Below, piece by piece: positions 1 to 5,405 of a stretch of 19,821 nucleotides of DNA. Position numbers and translations under genes: made by a program. Every line of letters begins with the position of its first letter. The first letter of the stretch is position 1. The notes under the pieces were generated by a model. It did not search any database, was not told the DNA's origin, and was given only the letters and a program-made list of their open reading frames with translations. The DNA comes from DAIOHQ01 sp036744635 (lineage in GTDB: Bacteria; Planctomycetota; Phycisphaerae; Tepidisphaerales; Tepidisphaeraceae), in the NCBI GenBank assembly GCA_036744635.1, contig DAIOHQ010000070.1, positions 1-19,821 on the forward strand, written 5' to 3'.

Positions 1-49
1 TAAAATCGAGAGAAACCGAACCTAACACCGAGAACTAGCCGGACAGTAG

Positions 50-85
50 TGATGACAAATGACAAATGACCAATGACAAATGACA
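50..85. repeat. Short tandem ATGACAA/ATGACCA repeat
   Basis: Four consecutive near-identical 7-nt units (ATGACAA, ATGACAA, ATGACCA, ATGACAA) and a partial fifth unit sit just before the first gene. Simple arrays of this type are common between genes in several bacterial phyla. It places several ATG triplets upstream of the gene, including the ATG at 80, which makes the start of that gene uncertain. Confidence 0.75.
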
Positions 86-2299
86 TCCATCTTGAAGGAG
101 GATGCCTTGGAACGCGTGCAACTGGGAAACGATGTGGCGTTGGAATTGTCGGTCGGCGCGGATGGGACCTTCGGGGGTGTGGGGGCGGTGGAGATCGGCG
201 GGGTGGCCATGCGGAGTCCGCGCCGGCCATGGTTTGTGGAGGTGCGCACGCCGGATGCGTGGGAACTGGGGAGCTGGCGGGTGGTGGGTCGGCAGGAGAG
301 TTCCGATGCTTTGGCGCTGACGATGGAAGGCAGCGCCCGGGCAGCGGGGATCATGGAATGGATGGTGCATGAGGTGCGCAATCGCCACAACACCGCCGAC
401 TGGTCGGCGACTCCGCAGCCGGCGCCCGATACCCAATTGCAATGGAAGTTCACCCCGGCAGCGCGGCGGTTCGGGCAGGGGGGGCGGTGGGAGGCCACGG
501 GCTTCACCTACCAGTTCGGCTACCGCAGCGCGCGGTACCCCATCTATCGCATCCTGGAGCACGGCACCTGGGAGCCGGGTGGCGCTGCCGTGGGCAACGA
601 GATCTGGATGCGCAACTGTTTCGTGCCATCCATCGTGCCGCTGCAGAGTCCCGAGCAGTTCCACGCCACCGAGTGGTATCTGCCGGACTGCGCCAACCCC
701 AACGTCTTCCAGTTCCTGCCGCTGCAGACCGAGCTGCAGGGATTCACCTTCACGCCGGGGCCGCGCGGGACGCTGATCACCTGGGCCACGCGGGTAGCGC
801 ACGTGCGCACGCTGCTGCAAAAGCCCGGTGGCGTCGATGAGATCGAGCATTGGCACGAGCACTGCGGGGATCTGTCGCCGGAGTTCACCACCTCGCCGAT
901 GGAGGTGCTGTGGGTGCCGGGGGGATTGGATCGGACAGATCGGTTCAACCTGTACGAGGCCGTCAAAGAGCTCGTGCACGATACCCTGCACGTGGAGTTG
1001 GGCATGCGCCGCGAGCGCATCGTCTCGTACGGCATGATCGAAGAATGGGGGCCGGCCGACCTGGAGCGCTTCGCGCGGCTGGGACTGCCCAAGCTGCTGG
1101 CGGCCGGGGCACGCAAGGTGTACGTGGCCAACCATTTCCAGAACAACATGAACACCTGGGGCGTGTCCAACATGTGCTGCACGGTGGACTACCAGGTCGC
1201 CGAGAGCGTCGGTGCCGACAAGCTGACGGCCTTCTGCCGGCAGGCCCGCGCGGGCGGGGCGAAGGTGGAGATGTGGGCCAACAGCTCGATTTCAGTGCTG
1301 ACGGAGATCTTTCGCAACCGCAACGGGACATCCGACCGGATTCGCTTCCTGCCGCTGGAAGGCTCGATCGCCGAGACCTTGGCCACGGCCAATGCCCCGT
1401 TCACCCGCAACGCATCCAACGCGATCGAGGCCGACCATTACACGCCGATCTTTGCCGTGCTGAACCTGCGCGATCCTGACATCCGCGCCTACTGGCTGCG
1501 GCGCTGGCGGCAGGCGCACGATGAGGTGGGACTGGAGGGGATCTTCCTCGACTCCAGCTTCAACCTCTCCAGCGACAAGTTTCATTGGGTCCAGAACGCG
1601 CATTACCGTACTCCCGGGGGCGGAGGGGGGGTCACCGCCGACCAGACGCACCTGCTGGGTTTCTATCGACCCGCACAGGAGCCGCCGGCGGCGATCCTGT
1701 CGCAATACCGGGCGCACCTGGAGTTGATGGTCGAGATGCAGGGCGCGGGGTATGAATACTGCAACGAGGACCTGGGCGTCTTCGGCCTGCACCGCCACGG
1801 CCCGGGCGTGCAGGCGCGGCTGGACAGCCTGCCGCTCTGGTCGGAATGCATCTGCGAGTTTGACGCGGCGGCGATCCGCGCGGCCCCCGGGGGATACGAC
1901 CCGGAGGATGTGTTTTTCCGCGGCCTGGCCTATCGCATGGTCTGGCCCATCCACTGGGACCCGCAGAAAGATGCCCTGAGCTTCCATTACGGCGGCCTGC
2001 GCAGCGAGCAGGACCGGCCGTCCGACCGACACCTGGCCCTGCTGCGGGCTTTCAATGAGGTCTCACCGTGGATGCGCCGTCGCACCGTCCTGCCCGAGGA
2101 TCGCGGAGTGCTGTACGAGGCAGACTCCCCCTCGGGTGAGGGACGGCAGGCAGGGGGGGTGCTCTTCGCGTTCCAGGATCACCGCCACGATCTGCCCCCG
2201 CGCGGGGGGCCGATGAAGGTGTGCGATGTGCTGGATGGTGGGGAGCGGACGCTGTCCGCCATCGATGCCCGGCGGCAGGGCATCTACGTGTATCAATAG
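80..2299 (+). CDS. Large TIM-barrel glycoside-hydrolase-like protein, family not identified
   Basis: The frame codes for 739 residues from ATG 80, or 730 from TTG 107, which has the better ribosome binding site. I see no signal peptide or membrane segment, so it is probably cytoplasmic. Residues 1-270 look like a beta-rich N-terminal region; residues 300-600 look like an (alpha/beta)8 barrel. The segment around D491 (EGIFLDSS, after DIRAYWLRRW) resembles the nucleophile strand of alpha-galactosidase/GH31/GH36-like barrels, and YEYCNED (E563, D564) could supply an acid/base. These catalytic assignments are inference from local pattern only. The C-terminal 80 residues (VLFAFQDH, then the GIYVYQ end) look like the small beta domain that often closes such enzymes. 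The substrate is unknown. It stands alone, convergent with the tRNA gene. It could equally be a catalytically different barrel protein. Confidence 0.72.
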   Translation: MTSILKEDALERVQLGNDVALELSVGADGTFGGVGAVEIGGVAMRSPRRPWFVEVRTPDAWELGSWRVVGRQESSDALALTMEGSARAAGIMEWMVHEVRNRHNTADWSATPQPAPDTQLQWKFTPAARRFGQGGRWEATGFTYQFGYRSARYPIYRILEHGTWEPGGAAVGNEIWMRNCFVPSIVPLQSPEQFHATEWYLPDCANPNVFQFLPLQTELQGFTFTPGPRGTLITWATRVAHVRTLLQKPGGVDEIEHWHEHCGDLSPEFTTSPMEVLWVPGGLDRTDRFNLYEAVKELVHDTLHVELGMRRERIVSYGMIEEWGPADLERFARLGLPKLLAAGARKVYVANHFQNNMNTWGVSNMCCTVDYQVAESVGADKLTAFCRQARAGGAKVEMWANSSISVLTEIFRNRNGTSDRIRFLPLEGSIAETLATANAPFTRNASNAIEADHYTPIFAVLNLRDPDIRAYWLRRWRQAHDEVGLEGIFLDSSFNLSSDKFHWVQNAHYRTPGGGGGVTADQTHLLGFYRPAQEPPAAILSQYRAHLELMVEMQGAGYEYCNEDLGVFGLHRHGPGVQARLDSLPLWSECICEFDAAAIRAAPGGYDPEDVFFRGLAYRMVWPIHWDPQKDALSFHYGGLRSEQDRPSDRHLALLRAFNEVSPWMRRRTVLPEDRGVLYEADSPSGEGRQAGGVLFAFQDHRHDLPPRGGPMKVCDVLDGGERTLSAIDARRQGIYVYQ
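95..101 (+). promoter_or_regulatory. Strong Shine-Dalgarno AAGGAGG that decides the first gene's start
   Basis: AAGGAGG at 95-101 lies inside the reading frame that opens with ATG at 80, so it cannot serve that ATG. It is five bases before an in-frame TTG at 107. This suggests that translation begins at TTG 107, giving a 730-residue protein, rather than at the ATG contributed by the tandem repeat. Confidence 0.6.
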
Positions 2300-2341
2300 G
2301 AGGGGTGGGATTGATGCCAACCTCCCCTTCCCCCAGTGAAC

Positions 2342-2414
2342 AGCCACCTGTCGGACTCGAACCGACAACCTGCGGTTTACAAAACCGCTGCTCTGCCAAT
2401 TGAGCTAAGGTGGC
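2342..2414 (-). tRNA. tRNA-Thr (anticodon TGT)
   Basis: Read on the minus strand this is a full 73-nt cloverleaf: acceptor stem GCCACCT/AGGTGGC (7 bp), D stem GCTC/GAGC with an 8-nt loop, anticodon stem GCGGT/ACCGC enclosing the loop TTTGTAA, a 5-nt variable region, and T arm GTCGG/CCGAC with loop TTCGAGT. The anticodon is TGT, reading ACA threonine codons. The discriminator base is T and the 3' CCA is not encoded, so a CCA-adding enzyme is needed. It is convergent with the preceding gene, 42 nt away. I see no clear terminator after it. Confidence 0.96.
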
Positions 2415-2516
2415 GGGGGCGGGGGGGCCGCCTTGCGGTGCGTGCAATCATAGCAGGGGGCGGGGGTGGAGGGAATTGGCGGTGGCGCGGTTTTGGCGGC
2501 GAGCTACCATGGCGTC

Positions 2517-3059
2517 ATGCGGCGGATGTATACGGTTGGGCATTCCACGCGGACGCTGGAGGAGTTGGCCGGGATGCTCAAGGCGCACGGGGTGGCGGCG
2601 GTGGCGGATGTGCGGCTGATTCCGCGCTCGCGGCGGGTGCCCTGGTTCAATGCCGACGTGCTGCCGGGGGAGCTGGCGAAGCTGGGGTTGGCATATCTGC
2701 CCTTTGGGCAACTGGGAGGGCGGCGGCGGGCGGCGAAAGATTCGCCCAACACAGGCTGGCGGAACGAGAGCTTTCGCGGCTATGCGGATTTCATGCAGAC
2801 GGAGGCGTTCAACGAAGGGATCGAACAGTTGATGGCGGCCGCGGAGAAGCGGGCGACAACGATCATGTGCGCGGAGGCGGTGCCGTGGCGGTGCCACCGA
2901 TCGCTGATCGGAGATGCGCTGCTGGTGCGCGGGTGGGAGGTGCTGGACATCATGAGCACGAGCAAGGTGCAGCCGCACGTGTTGACCAAGTTTGCCAAGG
3001 TGGAGGGATTGAAGATCTCGTATCCGCCCGAGGAGAGCTTGTTCAAAGGGTCGCTATGA
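2517..3059 (+). CDS. DUF488 domain protein
   Basis: The protein has 180 residues from ATG 2517, chosen because the family begins with the pattern (M)xxYTVGHSTRTLEEL seen here at residues 4-17. Other family marks are DVRLIPRSRR (31-40), and near the C-terminus CAEAVPWRCHRSLI (118-131) with two cysteines and a histidine. DUF488 proteins are small, widespread and of unproven function; the conserved Cys and Arg residues suggest a nucleic-acid-related or redox role, but this is not established. There is no signal peptide. No strong ribosome binding site is visible. It ends 22 nt before a palindromic element that separates it from the convergent mdh gene. Confidence 0.88.
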   Translation: MRRMYTVGHSTRTLEELAGMLKAHGVAAVADVRLIPRSRRVPWFNADVLPGELAKLGLAYLPFGQLGGRRRAAKDSPNTGWRNESFRGYADFMQTEAFNEGIEQLMAAAEKRATTIMCAEAVPWRCHRSLIGDALLVRGWEVLDIMSTSKVQPHVLTKFAKVEGLKISYPPEESLFKGSL

Positions 3060-3081
3060 ACTTGCGCAATTCGGCGCCATT

Positions 3082-3160
3082 TGTCATCCTGAGGTACTCC
3101 GAAGGATCTGCGTGGATCACCATTCGAAGGCCAGATCCTTCGGAGTACCTCAGGATGACA
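3082..3160. repeat. 79-nt dispersed palindrome, copy 1 (perfect 28-bp arms)
   Basis: Left arm 3082-3109 and right arm 3133-3160 are exact reverse complements over 28 bp, enclosing a 23-nt loop that starts GCGTGGATC and ends GAAGGCC. Related elements are at 8430-8508 and 12030-12107. It lies between two convergent genes (DUF488 and mdh), so it could act as a bidirectional terminator, but it has no T-tract and the loop is conserved between copies, which argues for a mobile or structural repeat. Confidence 0.93.
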
Positions 3161-3210
3161 CCAACGCCGTAGGAATGGTGCGAAATCGCGCGCGGCTATT
3201 TTGTTCATGC

Positions 3211-3237
3211 GAAAGGCGGGGAAACCCGCCCCCACGA
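3211..3237 (-). terminator. GC-rich hairpin downstream of mdh, possible terminator
   Basis: On the minus strand GGCGGG-TTTC-CCCGCC (6-bp stem at 3215-3220/3225-3230) is followed by TTTCG and lies just after the mdh stop. The sequence is a partial match to the GTAGGGGCGGGGTCTCCCC element repeated at 16251-16425, so it may be a solitary half of that repeat doing duty as a weak terminator. Confidence 0.5.
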
Positions 3238-3252
3238 TCATGTGCGCGAGCT

Positions 3253-4188
3253 TTACACCTTCACGGTTTTCACCAGTTCCTTCACATGATCCACGGAGGA
3301 TTGGAACATTTTCTTCTCGGCCTCGTCGAGCTGAATTTCGATGATTTTCTCTACTCCGGCCGTGCCGAGGATGCAGGGGACGCCGACGAAATAGCCGCCG
3401 ACGCCGTATTCCTTCTCGCAATAGGCGGCGCAGGGGAGGATGCGTTTTTTGTCGCGGATGATGGACTCGGCCATGGCGATGGTGGCGGCGGCGGGGGCGT
3501 AATAGGCGCTGCCAGTCTTGAGCAATTTCACGATCTCGGCGCCGCCGTCGCGGGCGCGCTGGACGATCTGGTCGAGGCGTTCTTTGCTGACGAGCTGGGT
3601 GATGGGGATGCCGCCGGCGAAGGTGTAGCGCGGCAGGGGGACCATGTCGTCGCCGTGGCCGCCGAGCAGCAGGGCGTGGACATCCTCCACCGAGCAGCCG
3701 ATCTCGGCGGCGAGAAACGAGCGATAGCGGGCGGCATCAAGCACGCCGGCCTGTCCGACGATGCGCCCGGTGGGGAAGCCGCTGGCCTTCCAGGCAACGT
3801 AGACCATCGCATCCAGCGGATTGCTGACGACGATCATGACCGCGTTGGGGCTGTGCTTGGCGACATTCTCGGCCACGCTTTTCACGATGCCGGTGTTGAT
3901 GTTGATCAGGTCATCGCGGCTCATGCCCGGCTTGCGGGCGACGCCGGCGGTGACGATGACCACATCGGAGTCGGCGGAGGGTTCATAAGTGGTAGCGCCG
4001 ACGATTTTGGCGTCGAAGCCCTCGACGGGTGACGCTTCGTAGAGGTCGAGCGCCTTGCCCTGGGGCATACCTTCGACCTGGGGGATGTCGATCAGCACGA
4101 TGTCGCCGAGTTCTTTGCTGGCGGCCCAGTGGGCGCAGGTGGCGCCGACGTTGCCGGCGCCGATGATGGAGATTTTGGCTCGTTTCAT
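3253..4188 (-). CDS. mdh: NAD-dependent malate dehydrogenase (LDH-like type)
   Basis: This 311-residue cytoplasmic enzyme interconverts malate and oxaloacetate in the citric acid cycle. The NAD-binding GAGNVG is at 10-15 with D34 at the end of the second strand. RKPGMSR at 85-91 contains the substrate arginines R85 and R91; arginine at the specificity position (glutamine in lactate dehydrogenase) points to malate. N123 (VVSNPLD), D151 and R154 (VLDAARYR) and catalytic H178 (GGHGDDM) are all present. Length and motifs fit the LDH-like MDH group common in bacteria outside gammaproteobacteria. AAAGGA about 9 nt before ATG 4188 is a reasonable ribosome binding site. The upstream DUF4058 gene ends 102 nt away on the same strand, so co-transcription is possible but not shown. 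Confidence 0.96.
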   Translation of the reverse strand: MKRAKISIIGAGNVGATCAHWAASKELGDIVLIDIPQVEGMPQGKALDLYEASPVEGFDAKIVGATTYEPSADSDVVIVTAGVARKPGMSRDDLININTGIVKSVAENVAKHSPNAVMIVVSNPLDAMVYVAWKASGFPTGRIVGQAGVLDAARYRSFLAAEIGCSVEDVHALLLGGHGDDMVPLPRYTFAGGIPITQLVSKERLDQIVQRARDGGAEIVKLLKTGSAYYAPAAATIAMAESIIRDKKRILPCAAYCEKEYGVGGYFVGVPCILGTAGVEKIIEIQLDEAEKKMFQSSVDHVKELVKTVKV

Positions 4189-4290
4189 ATCCGCGGTCCT
4201 TTGCTGTTGATTCGCCTGGTTTTCAGTCCCGGATGATCGGGAGGCCTGAGTTGGGGGATTATGAACAAAATTGCTGGCGCTGCAATCGGC
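4189..4290 (-). other. Intergenic gap between the DUF4058 gene and mdh
   Basis: This 102-bp spacer holds one small inverted repeat, TCCCG/CGGGA with a 6-nt centre near 4228-4243. It is too weak to call a terminator. An mdh promoter should lie here if mdh is transcribed alone, but I cannot identify convincing boxes. Confidence 0.3.
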
Positions 4291-5031
4291 TCATTCAGCT
4301 TGTGCATCCGATAAACGGATCTCCGGCGGCTGGGTGTAATCGATGGCCAGGTCATAGCCGAGCAGGTTGTAGACCGTTGTCAACGCAGCCTGCAGATCAA
4401 GAGGGACGTCCCCATCGCCAGGCAAGAGCGGGACCGGCACCGTGGGCAGCGGCTGATCAAGGGGAATCGGCCATACGTCAGTCAGCGGCCGGGAATCGGC
4501 GCGGCTCAGAAAAACAAAGTAAGGCGCGTCCGGCAGCGCCTGCCGCATGGGGATGCGCTGGCCTTCGCGCAGCAGGTCGATCTCGATCAGATGCGCGGTG
4601 CTCAACAGCAGGCGGCGGCGTTTGGCGAGGTATTCTTCGCGGCCGTCGCCGCGCTTGTTGGTGGGGGACAGCACCTCGATGGCGGTGACGAGCTGGCGGT
4701 TGGCGGCGTCGCGAATTTCGACCGTGACGTGCGGGATCGATTCCGGCATGACCGTCTGCATTTGCAGAGGAGGCGAAATGACGGCGGTTGCCGCGGGAGC
4801 CGGTGCGGTCACGCCGCCGGTGATCACGCCCGCGTCGGGATATACGCTGGCCGTGGCGACGGCAATGCTGTCGGGCGTCGCGATGACGAAGCGCTCACTG
4901 GTGAGGGCCAGATAGCGCGGGCGCAGCTTCGGGGCCAACTGCCGGGCAATTTCCGCGCTAAGTTGGGCGTGTATGCTCATCCACAGCGAGCCTTCAAGAT
5001 AAGGGTCCATTCCGGGAAACGGGGAAGGCAT
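4291..5031 (-). CDS. DUF4058 family protein
   Basis: The protein has 246 residues and begins with MPSPFPGMDPYLE, the hallmark N-terminus of DUF4058, which fixes the start. Further family-like parts are HAQLSAEIARQLAPKLRPRY (21-40), a central VEIRDAANRQLVTAIEVLSPTNK stretch whose ExxDxxNRxxVTxIEVLSPxNK pattern recalls restriction-endonuclease-like folds, and YFVFLSRAD further on. The resemblance of that central part to PD-(D/E)XK or Uma2-type folds is inference. DUF4058 is frequent in cyanobacteria and planctomycetes and has no established function. No signal peptide is seen. It is divergent from the M16 peptidase gene, with a repeat-filled 370-bp spacer between them. Confidence 0.87.
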   Translation of the reverse strand: MPSPFPGMDPYLEGSLWMSIHAQLSAEIARQLAPKLRPRYLALTSERFVIATPDSIAVATASVYPDAGVITGGVTAPAPAATAVISPPLQMQTVMPESIPHVTVEIRDAANRQLVTAIEVLSPTNKRGDGREEYLAKRRRLLLSTAHLIEIDLLREGQRIPMRQALPDAPYFVFLSRADSRPLTDVWPIPLDQPLPTVPVPLLPGDGDVPLDLQAALTTVYNLLGYDLAIDYTQPPEIRLSDAQAE

Positions 5032-5115
5032 GGCATCGGCTCCTGCGTCGGTGGAAGATTGCCGTTGGATTGTAGCATCGATTGGTGGATGAGCCGCGCT
5101 CTTTGATCATGAAAG

Positions 5116-5280
5116 GATCGGAGCGGGTGCCTGACACTTTACGCGGCCGAGAAAAAATATGGCTGGATTCGGGTGGATGAGTACATCCACCGCTCATCCA
5201 GCCATGGCAGACAAGAATGTCCGCCCCACCAAAACAAGGCAAAGCCGTCTGAAGTGTCACGCACTCGATCGGAGCGGGTG
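5116..5280. repeat. Interrupted composite repeat
   Basis: A 14-nt direct repeat GATCGGAGCGGGTG is at 5116-5129 and 5267-5280. Just inside it lies an inverted pair, TGCCTGACACTT (5128-5139) and AAGTGTCACGCA (5252-5263), with one mismatch. The centre is occupied by a different element (5160-5230), so one repeat appears to have been interrupted by another. The stretch 5032-5115, between the DUF4058 start and this repeat, shows nothing further. Confidence 0.6.
5160..5230 (-). repeat. Multi-hairpin dispersed repeat, copy A
   Basis: An outer 9-bp stem TGGCTGGAT/ATCCAGCCA (5160-5168/5196-5204) encloses an 8-bp hairpin GGTGGATG-AGTA-CATCCACC (5172-5191); an adjacent hairpin follows at about 5206-5227. 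Read on the minus strand, it matches the sequence at 19769-19821 (GTCTGCCATGGCTGGATGAG is identical in both), so it is a dispersed repeat and not a local terminator. Confidence 0.8.
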
Positions 5281-5332
5281 GCATTTGGAAGAGGGTTGGA
5301 CTAAAACGGGTGGAGGTTGTTTGCGCGCTGTA

Positions 5333-5385
5333 AGGGTGCGATTTATCGCACCACTCAGGCGGAATGGTGCGATGAATCGCACCCT
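5333..5385. repeat. Double-hairpin palindrome upstream of the M16 peptidase
   Basis: Arms 5333-5353 and 5365-5385 are reverse complements at 20 of 21 positions; the single difference is a T.G wobble. Each arm is also a hairpin by itself (GGTGCGAT paired with ATCGCACC). The element ends 17 nt before ATG 5403, so if transcribed it would lie in the leader of the peptidase mRNA and could affect translation. That role is inference. Confidence 0.85.
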
Positions 5386-5405
5386 GCGAAATTCTGGAGA
5401 ACATG

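Noticed and set aside
3082..3160. Copy 1 of the palindrome as a simple intrinsic terminator
   Set aside because: It is between convergent genes, but there is no T-tract and the same loop recurs in copies 2 and 3, including one between same-strand genes. A repeat is the better description, though it may still stop transcription.
3112..4032. 306-codon open frame on the plus strand over mdh
   Set aside because: It lies antisense to a malate dehydrogenase with every catalytic motif intact; its Gly/Ala/Asp-rich composition is the usual shadow of a GC-rich gene, and it begins in a palindromic repeat.
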